64,000 bases of DNA from Nostoc sp. UHCC 0702 (GCA_017164015.1 CP071065.1:2632501-2696500); one strand, 5' to 3'; positions 54,426 through 63,790 are shown, counted from the stretch's first letter. Numbers and translations: made by a program. Notes: generated by a model not told the origin, from the sequence alone.

Positions 54426-55406
54426 TTAAATAGGATGCAGTATTGTTAAATGGAAGCTATGCTTGTTTTCAGCTTTTAAATATCTCTCCTGCAATGGTTG
54501 CCACTGCTGCCAAGATTTGTAACGATTTTCTGCTAATAAAGTAGCAAGTGTTGGTAATTTGGTGTGAATTTCTGACTTGAATACATCCACAAGCCACTCA
54601 GCCATAACTACGCTATCTTGCATAGTACCTAAAATGTCTTGGATACTTTTCACTTCTGCAATATAAGCGGCGTAAGACTCACCATATAAGTCAGTAAATA
54701 ACTCCATCTGGTAACGCACGCGTTTAGCTTGTTTTCGCAAATTATGAATAGTTTCGCCTTGAGTTGTCAATTGTTGCTCTAGCTTTTGTGCGTTCCAGTC
54801 GCTGGGAACTATTACCTCTGAATCTACAATTTGCGTGCCAACTAGCCAACCTGGATGTAGCAAGAAACGGCTGACTTCAGGTAAAAGTAAATCTGGTAGT
54901 ACCTGCTGAATTGGTACAGATGCCAAGAGTTTATAACTGGGTTTCTCTAACCAATCTTCTAATGCGTGTTTTAAAGATTTGTAAGGTTCATTCTTTAATG
55001 TTGTTTCTACATGAGAAAAAGCATCTTTACGTTGTTTAGCTAAAGCATCAAAAGCTGTTTGCAGAGATTCCTGTTCTTTGCGAGGTAAATGTGGTTGATA
55101 AAGTGTTTCTAAAGTTTCTTTGAGGACATCTAAGTCTCGGAGATTACCAAGACGACGGGCAATTTTACCGATGTTTTTATCGGTGACTGGCTTCGACAAA
55201 TTGAGTGCAATTTCAAACCTAGTTGTGGCTGTGCGTAGGCGACGCATTCCTACTCGCATTTGGTGCAGCGCTTCCGGGTCTTCATCTTTCTTAACTGGTT
55301 TTTCCCACTTCAAGGTTTTCTTAAAGTGTTTTTGAATCGCTTGGTAAGCGTAGTCTCCTAAAGATTTTACAGTCGGTTCTGTAGCTAATTTCATAGTTGA
55401 TAGCAA
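54426..55406 (-). CDS. CHAD domain protein
   Basis: A 326-residue protein with a CHAD domain over most of its length (about 15-310). The conserved features are the His-containing helix DPEALHQMRVGMRRLRTATT, then RRLGNLRDLDVLKETL, and later HNLRKQAKRVRYQMELFTDL. CHAD proteins are all-helical, positively charged and bind inorganic polyphosphate. Stand-alone here, with no CYTH partner within view. Start at ATG 55,406 (MLSTMKLATEPTVKSLGDY); a second ATG four codons later is possible. Probably associates with polyphosphate granules. Confidence 0.93.
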   Translation of the reverse strand: MLSTMKLATEPTVKSLGDYAYQAIQKHFKKTLKWEKPVKKDEDPEALHQMRVGMRRLRTATTRFEIALNLSKPVTDKNIGKIARRLGNLRDLDVLKETLETLYQPHLPRKEQESLQTAFDALAKQRKDAFSHVETTLKNEPYKSLKHALEDWLEKPSYKLLASVPIQQVLPDLLLPEVSRFLLHPGWLVGTQIVDSEVIVPSDWNAQKLEQQLTTQGETIHNLRKQAKRVRYQMELFTDLYGESYAAYIAEVKSIQDILGTMQDSVVMAEWLVDVFKSEIHTKLPTLATLLAENRYKSWQQWQPLQERYLKAENKHSFHLTILHPI

Positions 55407-55690
55407 TAAACTACTTATTCAAGTTATTGCATAATAACATTAGTTAAAAAAAAACATCTATCTTTTGATATTTATTTATAACATAAGTCTTGAGGCAGAA
55501 GTATTATTATTACCATTGACACTTGATATTTTGATGAAAATATAGAATTGGTATGATAGGTTAAGATTGTGTATTAGCCTTGCAGATTTGTATTTTGGTT
55601 AGGTTGTTAGATGATTGTCTATTGCCAAGTATGAAATCACACACTAAGATAGCATAATTAACAACTTTTAAACTTGAGAAATGAACTAAA

Positions 55691-56758
55691 ATGTCAAATT
55701 CGCATCTACTCCATCAAGTTGCCTTAACGTTTAGCGATCGCTTTAAAGAACATAGAGAACATCTTTCAGGTTTGCTAATAACTCCTGATAGCCATTTATG
55801 GTTAGGGTCAGATGAAACGTCAACGATTGAACGTCTTTCTTTCGTTGATCCCGAAAAATTTACTGCTCACCAACAATTCCGGGTAGCAGAATTTATTGAT
55901 TTACCTGCACCAGAAGATGAAGAAATTGATATTGAAGGGCTGGCTTATGCTGATTATTATTTATGGTTAGTTGGTTCTCATAGCTACAAACGCAAGAAAC
56001 CCAAGCCTGATAATAATGATAAGAAAAATATTACAAAGCTAGCAAAAATTGAAACAGAACTTAATCGCTACATTTTAGGAAGAATTCCCCTGGTGAATGG
56101 CAAGTTATTCTCGTCTTGTCCAAATCCTCAAAATCCAGATGTCCAGTTGAGTGCTGCGAAACTAGAACTGACAAATCAAGGTAACTTGCTAATGGAAGCT
56201 TTAGCGAATGATCCACATTTGAGTTCATTTATTAAAGCAGCGATTCCCGGTAAAGATAATGGCTTTGATATTGAAGGGTTAGCTATTTATCAAAATTCGA
56301 TTTTTTTAGGTTTACGTGGCCCTGTTGTCCGGGGTTGGGCTATGATTCTAGAAATAGAATTGGAAGATTCTAAACCAGGACTGATGAAACTGCGAAAAAT
56401 TGGAGAAGAGAATAAAGGATATAAAAAGCATTTTATCTGGCTAAATGGGTTGGGAATTCGGGATTTGCTTGTGTATGGTGAAGATTTGTTGATTTTAGCT
56501 GGGCCAACAATGGATTTAGATGGCCCTGTGCAAGTTTATCGCTTAAAAAATGGTGTGAATTTGCCAGAAAATGTGCTGAACAATCCAGAGATTGTACAAG
56601 AAATTCCTTATGGAAATCGGGATGATCATGCTGAGGGCATGACTTTATTTGAGGATGTAATTGGGGAACCTTCGCTGTTGGTTGTTTATGACTCTCCGGC
56701 AAAGGCTAGGCTGGTGGATGATAGTAGTGTGCTAGCTGATGTGTTCAGGCTGGGTTAG
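55691..56758 (+). CDS. DUF3616 family protein
   Basis: A 355-residue protein of the DUF3616 family. Signature parts are EIDIEGLAYADYYLWLVGSH, RIPLVNGKLFSSCP, and GFDIEGLAIYQNSIFLGLRG, with the IEGLA..(D/N)..L(W/F)L repeat; the conserved GNRDDHAEGMTLFEDV near the end. The pattern suggests a beta-propeller-like fold of the esterase-like type. There is no signal peptide. The stop overlaps the stop region of the ferredoxin gene on the other strand (56,755-56,758). Function unknown. Confidence 0.87.
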   Translation: MSNSHLLHQVALTFSDRFKEHREHLSGLLITPDSHLWLGSDETSTIERLSFVDPEKFTAHQQFRVAEFIDLPAPEDEEIDIEGLAYADYYLWLVGSHSYKRKKPKPDNNDKKNITKLAKIETELNRYILGRIPLVNGKLFSSCPNPQNPDVQLSAAKLELTNQGNLLMEALANDPHLSSFIKAAIPGKDNGFDIEGLAIYQNSIFLGLRGPVVRGWAMILEIELEDSKPGLMKLRKIGEENKGYKKHFIWLNGLGIRDLLVYGEDLLILAGPTMDLDGPVQVYRLKNGVNLPENVLNNPEIVQEIPYGNRDDHAEGMTLFEDVIGEPSLLVVYDSPAKARLVDDSSVLADVFRLG

Positions 56759-57159
56759 AGATTGGTAGAAATTGCCTGTACAGGACAGGTGGGAATACAT
56801 TGTTCACAGACAATACAACGCGATCGCGTAAATGTCAGTTTATATGTCTCTGGATGCAGAGTGAGGGCTTCGGTGGGACAAACCCCAGTACACAAGCCAC
56901 AGTGGACGCACACATCTTCATCAATGGCTATTTCGCCTAAAGTAGAGGAGACATTGATATTGCGCGATCGCATCCACTCGATAGCTGCATCTAACTCGTC
57001 GATGTCTCCTGATAGTTCTAAAACTAATTTGCCAATTTGATTTGGGGCAACTTGGGCGCGGATAATACTTGCGGCTACGTTAAATTCTTTTGCTAGCAGG
57101 TAAGTCACTGGCATTTGAATGGCACGTTTGGGAAAGGTGAGGGTGACTCGTTTTTTCAC
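56755..57159 (-). CDS. NIL-domain 4Fe-4S ferredoxin
   Basis: A 134-residue protein with an N-terminal NIL domain (about 5-75: VTLTFPKRAIQMPVTYLLAK, LVLELSGDIDELDAAIEWMR) and two 4Fe-4S motifs, CVHCGLCTGVCPTEAL and CIVCEQCIPTCPVQAI. NIL domains occur in metal- or sulfur-related transport and ferredoxins of this type are linked to reductive sulfur or homocysteine pathways in other bacteria. Here it stands alone, so the electron partner is unknown. It is convergent with the DUF3616 gene, sharing four bases. Confidence 0.92.
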   Translation of the reverse strand: MKKRVTLTFPKRAIQMPVTYLLAKEFNVAASIIRAQVAPNQIGKLVLELSGDIDELDAAIEWMRSRNINVSSTLGEIAIDEDVCVHCGLCTGVCPTEALTLHPETYKLTFTRSRCIVCEQCIPTCPVQAISTNL

Positions 57160-57311
57160 AGGTTTGCAAGAGTGGGGAGTGGGGAGTTAAAAAAATACTA
57201 ACAATTGATGGCTTGATTCTGAATCTTGCCTACATGACATCAGCTAGGACAGCGGCTGTGGTCAGTTAAACTAAAGAAGAGATTGCTTAATAAGTTTTAA
57301 TAAATTTAGTT

Positions 57312-57902
57312 ATGAGTACAGATTCACCAGTTAATTCTCCCGACAAGCCAGAATCTAACTTTGGGGCGCGTATGAGAAATTTCTTAATTGCCATAGTAGC
57401 GATCGCCCTCAGCGTTGCCTTAATCTTGGGATTACGAAGTGAGACAACTATAGCTTCCCTGACTCAGTTAGGCGAGTCATCCACACCCCTAGAAGTAGCT
57501 ATCAGCAACGGCAAGCCTTCAATAGTGGAATTTTATGCTGACTGGTGTACTGTCTGCCAAAAAATGGCGCCAGATATCGCCGAACTAGAAAAGCAATACG
57601 CTGACAAAGTAAATTTTGTCATGCTGAATGTAGATAATACCAAGTGGCTGCCAGAGATGCTGAAATATCGAGTCGATGGCATTCCCCATTTTGTGTTTTT
57701 ATCTAAGAGTGGGGAAACCATAGCCCAAGCGATCGGCGATCAACCCCGCCTAATTATGGCAAGCAACTTAGAAGCTTTAGCTACTAATTCCTCCTTACCA
57801 TATGCTCAAGCTAGTGGTCAAGTTTCTAAATTTTCAGCCCCAGTTGCACCAGCACCTAGCCAAGATGATCCCCGCAGTCATGGTAGTCAAGTGGTAAATT
57901 AG
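57312..57902 (+). CDS. Thylakoid thioredoxin-like protein (TxlA/HCF164 type)
   Basis: A 196-residue membrane-anchored thioredoxin. N-terminal anchor NFLIAIVAIALSVALILGL (about 24-42), then the thioredoxin fold with active site FYADWCTVCQKMAPDIAELE (WCTVC), LNVDNTKWLPEMLKYRVDGI and the cis-Pro region GIPHFVFLSKSGE. HCF164/TxlA proteins act in the thylakoid lumen or periplasm in cytochrome b6f and c maturation by reducing apocytochromes. CcdA is not adjacent. The C-terminal tail is Pro/Ala-rich. Start at ATG 57,312. Confidence 0.9.
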   Translation: MSTDSPVNSPDKPESNFGARMRNFLIAIVAIALSVALILGLRSETTIASLTQLGESSTPLEVAISNGKPSIVEFYADWCTVCQKMAPDIAELEKQYADKVNFVMLNVDNTKWLPEMLKYRVDGIPHFVFLSKSGETIAQAIGDQPRLIMASNLEALATNSSLPYAQASGQVSKFSAPVAPAPSQDDPRSHGSQVVN

Positions 57903-57905
57903 CAT

Positions 57906-58051
57906 AGGACTTACGCGCATTGTCATATTTTTTTCTTTGTGGGTTGTCAATAGTCAAAAGTCAATAGTCCAAAAAAGCTTGATTTTTGACCCTTGACTCT
58001 TGACTCTTGACTGCCATCGCCAAAAATATCTGTGCCAGTTGCGTAAGTCCT
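57906..58051. repeat. MITE-like element, AGGACTTACGC family, copy 2 (inverted)
   Basis: Ends AGGACTTACGCGCATTGTCA and GCCAGTTGCGTAAGTCCT are inverted repeats, and the interior TCAATAGTCAAAAGTCAATA pairs with TTGACTCTTGACTCTTGAC. Its reverse complement aligns along the whole length with copy 1 (41,985-42,128), including the CAACTGGCACA start and GGCGATGGCAGT block. Confidence 0.92.
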
Positions 58052-58163
58052 GGATATTTTTTAGCTTAGCTTACCTGTCACCATCCAAGCGACAAAAACC
58101 ATAATTCTTGCTGAAGCTGTCATCAAAACAGCTTCAATTTTTCTCACTAGAACTTTACTTTGT

Positions 58164-58763
58164 TTATTTATCCCGCAAGTTGTTTCTAGCCAAGTTTTTA
58201 GTTTTCAAAAAATTTTGAAAACGTCGCCACAATGCCCGTACTACTTTCCATTGATGAAAAATATGCAGGATGATAAAAGCCAAAAATGTATATGCTAACC
58301 AAAAATGAAGACTTCTACCTACATCCACTAAATCTGGATTCTTGGTAAATAAATCGGGTAAAGTTAACCAAAAAAAGTGAACGTTGTTGCTTTTGTAAGA
58401 ATTGGACAAAAAGAAGCCGGTCACGGGTACAATAAACATGAACAAGTACAGAAGTGTATGCACGAAAAACTTCTGAATCCATTCAGGTGTAAACTTTTTG
58501 GGTAGCTTTTTAGTGTATTTACGCCACCATACCTGTAACAAAATTAAGATTCGCCAACTTAACAAAGCCATCACTAAAACTCCCACTGTTTTATGGAAGT
58601 CATATAGCTCGTTTCTCATCAAAGTTTCACGAGAAAGACGCGCCATAAATGAACCAGTGGTAAATAATACTAAATAACAAGCAGCCATCACCCAATGCAT
58701 GGACATTAGTTGCTTGAACGCAGAATTAACTCTGGGTTTGCTGACTAATTGTTGTGAACTCAT
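58164..58763 (-). CDS. Cytochrome b561-like membrane protein
   Basis: A 199-residue four-helix membrane protein of the cytochrome b/b561 type. Candidate haem ligands are the His pair in helices 1 and 4: MSMHWVMAACYLVLFTTGSF, DFHKTVGVLVMALLSWRILI, FVHTLLYLFMFIVPVTGFFL and LHFWLAYTFLAFIILHIFHQ. The sequence begins with a basic cytosolic stretch and ends in KTKNLARNNLRDK. No partner reductase or cytochrome is adjacent, so its electron route is unknown. Lies 113 bases downstream (opposite strand) of a MITE-like element. Confidence 0.86.
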   Translation of the reverse strand: MSSQQLVSKPRVNSAFKQLMSMHWVMAACYLVLFTTGSFMARLSRETLMRNELYDFHKTVGVLVMALLSWRILILLQVWWRKYTKKLPKKFTPEWIQKFFVHTLLYLFMFIVPVTGFFLSNSYKSNNVHFFWLTLPDLFTKNPDLVDVGRSLHFWLAYTFLAFIILHIFHQWKVVRALWRRFQNFLKTKNLARNNLRDK

Positions 58764-59201
58764 ATAACCACAGTTATTTTGGTGAAGTTTTCATTCTCAA
58801 TTTTGTTGAATTCGATAAATCGTGTGAAAACGATATATCTAGAGATGGCTGGCTTTTGGTAGCGCCATAACTAGCTTGGTATGATTTTATAGATTTATTA
58901 CGTGATTGTAACAACTGTACACGGAAGTTACAACCTAGCGATCGCCCCTATTCACAAGCTCATATCTTGTACGAGCTTTTCATCCCGCCAAAAAATAAAA
59001 TACCGACGTTTAACTAAAGTGAGATAATTTGGGCTAGGAAAGTGTTTGAGCCATTTTGAAGAGACTTGTACTACTACCTAGAGAATAAATTCTCTGGCAG
59101 AATATAGGGTAGATACAAAATGTAAGTGACCATCGTTAGCGAGGAAGGAGGATAAAAACGATGGTCTACTAAAGGGTAATTTGTAATTAATACCAATTAA
59201 G
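58764..59201. other. 438-base gene-free region with a hairpin carrying a three-codon frame
   Basis: No gene of normal size. An inverted repeat, GACCATCGTT (59,128-59,137) and AACGATGGTC (59,157-59,166), encloses the strong ribosome binding site AAGGAGG, followed at 9 bases by ATG GTC TAC TAA. The upstream half is AT-rich sequence with no promoter I could defend. Confidence 0.6.
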
Positions 59202-59447
59202 TTACTGTTGTATCTTATCCCTTTGATACGATTCTAAAATGCCACTACGAATCATTAATTGCGGCCATATCAACAAAAAAAAGCCCATCCAAATCAGTAC
59301 AGGAATGGAAACCAAAATTGTGATCCAGATGTTTTTAAATAGTAACCAACTACCACTAATCAGTGTCACACCTGTAAGCAGTATAGACCAAGGTTGACAC
59401 CACCAAGGTTTGTAGTCCCAAGGATTTAAAGGCTTTTGTTCAGACAT
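59202..59447 (-). CDS. DUF6737 small membrane protein
   Basis: An 81-residue protein with two membrane segments (ILLTGVTLISGSWLLFKNIW and ILVSIPVLIWMGFFLLIWP) and the conserved start PLNPWDYKPWWCQPWSILLT, which matches the cyanobacterial DUF6737 family. The function is unknown; the family is confined to cyanobacteria and plastid-like lineages as far as I recall. It ends near a hairpin region. Co-directional with the next minus-strand gene upstream (66 bases). Confidence 0.82.
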   Translation of the reverse strand: MSEQKPLNPWDYKPWWCQPWSILLTGVTLISGSWLLFKNIWITILVSIPVLIWMGFFLLIWPQLMIRSGILESYQRDKIQQ

Positions 59448-59513
59448 GTATTTTATTGCGTAAATTTACAATTAGCACCAAAGCTAAAGAAACAAAATCC
59501 CGTTTCTTTGAAA

Positions 59514-59972
59514 TTAATCAGGTTTCCATTTTTCTAACGATACATATTCATTTTTCAACAAATCTAAAACCTGAATAGTACCACTTGGATGCAAGACACG
59601 GAACCAATAAATTGTGACATTTTCGTTGGGATGTTTTTCAAATACTCGAACTGTGTAGTAAGGTTCATCTGGAGTTGGAGAACCATCAACGATCGCTGCA
59701 ACCCGTATACTACCCCTGGAGAGTCTTTCAATTTCTCTCGCCTTGCGTTGCACTTGTCGTAGTTTCCACACTAAATTGAAGGCTGTCTTTTCATCAATCT
59801 CTCTGGAAGCCTGAGCAACATTCGCAGTGGTATAGTTGTTTAACTCAGGGAACATTTGCAAAGAATTTACCTGACTCTCAAAATGAACTGTGGGAATTTT
59901 AGTAATGTCCGTGTGACTTGTTACTCCTACTAACAAAGAAGCCATAAGAGAATACCAGAGTAATCTTGTCAT
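59514..59972 (-). CDS. Secreted hypothetical protein (152 aa)
   Basis: A 152-residue protein with a signal peptide (LLWYSLMASLLVGVTSHTDI). The mature region begins HFESQVNSLQMFPELNNYTT, then AFNLVWKLRQVQRKAREIER, a helix, and a beta-rich end (RVAAIVDGSPTPDEPYYTVR, VTIYWFRVLHPSGTIQVLDL). No recognised domain. Pro/Thr content suggests an extracytoplasmic protein. On the same strand as the DUF6737 gene and possibly co-transcribed. Confidence 0.65.
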   Translation of the reverse strand: MTRLLWYSLMASLLVGVTSHTDITKIPTVHFESQVNSLQMFPELNNYTTANVAQASREIDEKTAFNLVWKLRQVQRKAREIERLSRGSIRVAAIVDGSPTPDEPYYTVRVFEKHPNENVTIYWFRVLHPSGTIQVLDLLKNEYVSLEKWKPD

Positions 59973-60432
59973 AAAGCTATCCCTAAAAATTGTTGTTTTC
60001 GTGAAAAATTCAAAATACTATTTTATATCCACTGCATACCAAAGTAACAATCAAAAGTCAATTGATGCGAATTAATAGAGGGATAAAGACAATTTTTAAA
60101 TCTCCTGTCTGAAATACTACCTAGCCAGCAATTAGCAAAAGAGATCAAACCTTACACAAATGAGGTTTGTATTTTTCAGTAATTACAGACTTTCCTTGTT
60201 TGAACATGATTTTTATTTTGCAAATCACCTCTTTAATAAATTTTAGAGTAAAAGCAAGAAAATTGTATTTATAATTGCATACAAACTTGGAGACCAGCTT
60301 CTTAATGAGTAGCGAATCACCACTATAGAATACCCTTTAGTTGAGATAATCAAATAAATTTACGTATAAATACTTAAGTTGTTCTGAAATATCTGTATTA
60401 TAATATTCAACATTTATATCTAAAAGAGTTAT
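59973..60432. other. 460-base AT-rich gene-free leader of the GHKL ATPase gene
   Basis: No supported open frame on either strand. Long AT-rich stretch with no clear promoter elements and low GC compared with neighbours, ending at the ATG at 60,433, preceded by AAAAGAG but no strong ribosome binding site. The composition fits recently acquired sequence. Confidence 0.5.
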
Positions 60433-62391
60433 ATGGAGCAATATCCAGACATTTCTTATACACATGTCATGACTGAGCTTTCAGTTAATCGTAAAGATCC
60501 TTGTGAAGTAATTCGTGAATTGATATCTAACTCCTATGATGCTCAAGCATCAATAATTCAGATTTATCCCCTCTTGCAGTATCAAGGTTTTATATTTTTT
60601 GATGATGGTACTGGTCTCAGCGAAACACAAGTTATAAATGAGATTACTCCCTATAGAGCCTTTTTCTCTATAGGCAAATCTACTAAAATTCCAGGTGATT
60701 TTATAGGTTACAAATGCCAAGGTTCAAAGCTGTGCTTTGCTTCCAAAAAATTTACTTTGATTACACGCTGTATTGATGATCAACACTGGCGGTCAATATC
60801 TATTGATAATCCTAAAGATAACTTAAATCCTAAATATAATATCCAAAGCAATTCAGATAATACTCCTTGGTTATCTCTTAAGAATTTATTCAATAGACCT
60901 AATAAACAAACAGTAGCTATCCTTGACTATTTGAGTGAAGATTTTTTCTTAAAAACTTTTTCTCATGGAGCAATGATTATTGTTCAAGGATTAGAAGTAG
61001 AAAAATTTTCAGATTTTTATAATTCTGAAGAGGATCGTATCATAAAATGGTCATACCTCAAACATTACATACGTTTTAATACAAGATATGGAGATATGAG
61101 AATTCTCCGCCCTAGTGAAACTGATTTTCCAGCAAGCAAAGCAGTAAGTTTTAAACATTCTCCTAGATATAATGACCAGTGTGAATTGTATCTATGGACA
61201 AAAGAGAAAAAAGTTGATGCTTTGAACAAAATTAATCCAGGGTATCCATACTTGGAAAAACCTAATGATTTAGTGATTAGCAGTCCTGCTGAAGTGTCAA
61301 GTTTAAGTGCTGGTAGGTTTTCAGCAAGAGGAGCTGCAACTTTTACGTTTGAAGGTATTACTTATTGTTTGACGTTAGCAATTGATGGTAATCGACGGGC
61401 CCATGAAAAGTATGAAGAACTGGATAGAAAAGGCAAGAAGAAGTCTGGAATACGGTTGACGGATCAAAGAGGTATATTTATCTGCTCAGAAGGTGTTAAA
61501 GTTTGTCGATACAACGAAATATTTGACCACGGTAAACTAGTAGATTATGCAGTGCTTGGCACGTCTAATGCTCAGTCTCACTATATTTTTATGATTAATG
61601 GTAGTTTCGATGTTGTCACAAACCGAAATTCATTGACTGAAGCTGCAATAAAAATTCTCAATAATGATTCTTTCATTGATAAGATAAAACAGTTTTTTGA
61701 TTTAGCGAAAAGAGATGTTAAAGTTTTTAGTGAACTTATTGATAGACTTAATAAGGAAAGTCAAGATGTTAAGCTAGAGATTTATACTAAAAAACTGAAT
61801 ATACTGAAACAGGGAATTCAAGACAGACCTAGGTTTATAGTGAATGATATAGAACAACTTAAGGGTAAATGGATTGTAGAACCTGGAATTGGAGAAGAGT
61901 ACTCAGTTGGAACTTTGTATACAATGTTTGCTCACCTTGTTTCTACTAGTTCGCAGTACGCTAATTTTTGGCTTCTACCAAGAACTTTTTCTAGCATGGG
62001 AATTGATAGTGTTGCTGTCAGTATTGGGGAAAAAAGTCTAGCAGGTCATGTTCATAAAGCTCTTGAATATAAATATATTTTTTCATGGAACGATGAGTTT
62101 AATCATCCGCTGATATTAACTGAACACATTGTATGCTGGAATATGCCCAATGGAGAAAATGGTGATAAAATTAGTGACTCATACAATTACTTCGGGGAAA
62201 TTTCGTTGAGTCAAGAACTTGATGGACTAGGCTATGAAATTATAAATATCCAGAGTCGTGAAGGGGATTATCATGGTGGTAAAGTAAAAGTAATTAGCCT
62301 GAAAAATCTGCTCAACAAGACTTTTACATGCCAATGGGAAGAGCCACCCGCTAAAGTAACTACTCATACGACGAGGAAGAAAAAGCGCTAA
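60433..62391 (+). CDS. Stand-alone GHKL-family ATPase (MORC/Hsp90-like)
   Basis: A 652-residue protein with an N-terminal GHKL ATPase: N box CEVIRELISNSYDAQASII, G1 FFDDGTGLSE, then GKSTKIPGDFIGYKCQGSKL (G2-like), all within the first 110 residues. The middle has an S5-like domain and the sequence NGSFDVVTNRNSLTEAA, matching the MORC/Hsp90-type architecture of bacterial proteins in conflict or DNA-management systems. The C-terminal 200 residues (LVSTSSQYANFWLLPRTFSS, FNHPLILTEHIVCW) have no recognised domain and end in basic TTRKKKR. No partner gene is adjacent; the stop overlaps the edge of a MITE-like element. AT-rich compared with neighbours. Confidence 0.83.
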   Translation: MEQYPDISYTHVMTELSVNRKDPCEVIRELISNSYDAQASIIQIYPLLQYQGFIFFDDGTGLSETQVINEITPYRAFFSIGKSTKIPGDFIGYKCQGSKLCFASKKFTLITRCIDDQHWRSISIDNPKDNLNPKYNIQSNSDNTPWLSLKNLFNRPNKQTVAILDYLSEDFFLKTFSHGAMIIVQGLEVEKFSDFYNSEEDRIIKWSYLKHYIRFNTRYGDMRILRPSETDFPASKAVSFKHSPRYNDQCELYLWTKEKKVDALNKINPGYPYLEKPNDLVISSPAEVSSLSAGRFSARGAATFTFEGITYCLTLAIDGNRRAHEKYEELDRKGKKKSGIRLTDQRGIFICSEGVKVCRYNEIFDHGKLVDYAVLGTSNAQSHYIFMINGSFDVVTNRNSLTEAAIKILNNDSFIDKIKQFFDLAKRDVKVFSELIDRLNKESQDVKLEIYTKKLNILKQGIQDRPRFIVNDIEQLKGKWIVEPGIGEEYSVGTLYTMFAHLVSTSSQYANFWLLPRTFSSMGIDSVAVSIGEKSLAGHVHKALEYKYIFSWNDEFNHPLILTEHIVCWNMPNGENGDKISDSYNYFGEISLSQELDGLGYEIINIQSREGDYHGGKVKVISLKNLLNKTFTCQWEEPPAKVTTHTTRKKKR

Positions 62392-62640
62392 GAGGATGTC
62401 TTTTAAGTATAGGGCGAATATAATTCGCTACTACACAAACTCTCGTCCGCCTACCCTACCCTGCGGGAACACCTATCCTGCGGGAAGGGCTTCCCCCAAC
62501 GGTGAACGGGAACGGCGAAGCCGAACGCGGAAAACGCGAAAAAATAAGGATTTTTAACCCACGAAGGTGGGTTTTGTATGTGTAGCCGCGACTTCTAGTC
62601 GCTGGGGTCAGTGTTAAATTAGACTTCTAAGACATCCTCT
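62391..62640. repeat. 250-bp MITE-like element abutting the ATPase stop codon
   Basis: Ends AGAGGATGTCTTTTAAGT and ACTTCTAAGACATCCTCT are 18-bp inverted repeats (16 of 18 matching). Interior blocks include CCCTGCGGGAA-type hairpins, ACCCACGAAGGTGGGT and TGTAGCCGCGACTTCTAGTC, the last shared with the element at 30,744. The left terminal base is the last A of the gene's TAA. Confidence 0.88.
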
Positions 62641-62716
62641 AAGAAGTCAACACGACAATGGAAATCGTCCTTTTACCTTTTCTTCTGTGTCCTTTGCACT
62701 CTGTGCAACTCGTTTT

Positions 62717-63790
62717 TTAACTCTCCACCACTTCACGCACTAAAGCAGCCAACTTTTCAGCACTATCAGGAACAGCGATCGCCTGAGCATTTTTGCTCAT
62801 TTTGGCTAATTCTTCTGTTGATTGCAACAAATTCAAAACCTGATTTTGCAAAGTTTCAGCCGTTAACTCTGATTGTTTAAAGGTTAACGCCGCACCCGCT
62901 TTCGTAAATACCTCTGCATTGTAAGATTGATGATCTTCAGCAGCAAAGGGGTAAGGAATCAAAATTGCTGGTGTTCCACACACCGCTAATTCTGTCAAAC
63001 TACCAGCACCAGAACGACTAATTGCTAAACAAGCGCGTCGCAATAATGGTGCCATATCGTTGTAAAAGGGTAATTCTATGTATTGCGGATGCTTGAGACT
63101 ATTTGCATCGGGATCGCGATCGCCACTTAAATGTACTACATACGCACCCGCATCAAACCAAGCCGGCGCTGCTTCACGCACCAATTTGTTGACAGCAACT
63201 GCACCCTGACTACCACCAAAGACGACAATTAAAGGAACATCATCAGGTATTGGTAAATCGAGCGTCACATTGCTGGCTGCATCTAGAAATTGCGAACGCA
63301 CCGGAGTACCCACACAAACATTTTGGGCGCGGGGTAAATATTTCGCCGCCACATCAAATCCTAGCGCCACCGCCGTACACCAAGGCCCAAAAAAACGTGT
63401 CACCTTTCCTGGTAAAGCGTTAGACTCGTGAAAAACTACAGGTAAACCAAGGGAACGCGCCGCTATCACTGCTGGCCCGGCGATATAACCCCCTGTGGTG
63501 AATACTCCTTGAAAATTACCCTGTTTGAGGATGCGTCTGACTTTGAGAATCGAACCAATGAGTTTACCCAAAATGACAACAGAGGAAAATCCCAACCCTT
63601 GCTGAAACCCTTCAACTGCAATAGTATGCAAAGGATACTGTTTGGGGACTAGTTGAGTTTCTAGCCGATTGGGCACACCCAGCCATTGAATATCATAATC
63701 AGGGAGTTCTTGCGCCAGTGCGATCGCGGGAAACAAGTGTCCACCAGTCCCACTAGCAGCTATTAATAATTTTATCGGTGTGTTTGCCAT
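62717..63790 (-). CDS. murG: UDP-GlcNAc:undecaprenyl-PP-MurNAc-pentapeptide transferase MurG
   Basis: A 357-residue GT28 glycosyltransferase that adds GlcNAc to lipid I to form lipid II at the cytosolic face. Motifs: N-terminal AASGTGGHLFPAIALAQELP (G-loop 1 GTGGH), YIAGPAVIAARSLGLPVVFH and HESNALPGKVTRFF (acceptor site), and C-terminal VVFGGSQGAVAVNKLVREAA and SRSGAGSLTELAVCGTPAIL, IPYPFAAEDHQSYNAEVF with the Glu/Gln that binds UDP-GlcNAc. Length is normal. Monocistronic within view; other division/wall genes are not adjacent. Confidence 0.97.
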   Translation of the reverse strand: MANTPIKLLIAASGTGGHLFPAIALAQELPDYDIQWLGVPNRLETQLVPKQYPLHTIAVEGFQQGLGFSSVVILGKLIGSILKVRRILKQGNFQGVFTTGGYIAGPAVIAARSLGLPVVFHESNALPGKVTRFFGPWCTAVALGFDVAAKYLPRAQNVCVGTPVRSQFLDAASNVTLDLPIPDDVPLIVVFGGSQGAVAVNKLVREAAPAWFDAGAYVVHLSGDRDPDANSLKHPQYIELPFYNDMAPLLRRACLAISRSGAGSLTELAVCGTPAILIPYPFAAEDHQSYNAEVFTKAGAALTFKQSELTAETLQNQVLNLLQSTEELAKMSKNAQAIAVPDSAEKLAALVREVVES

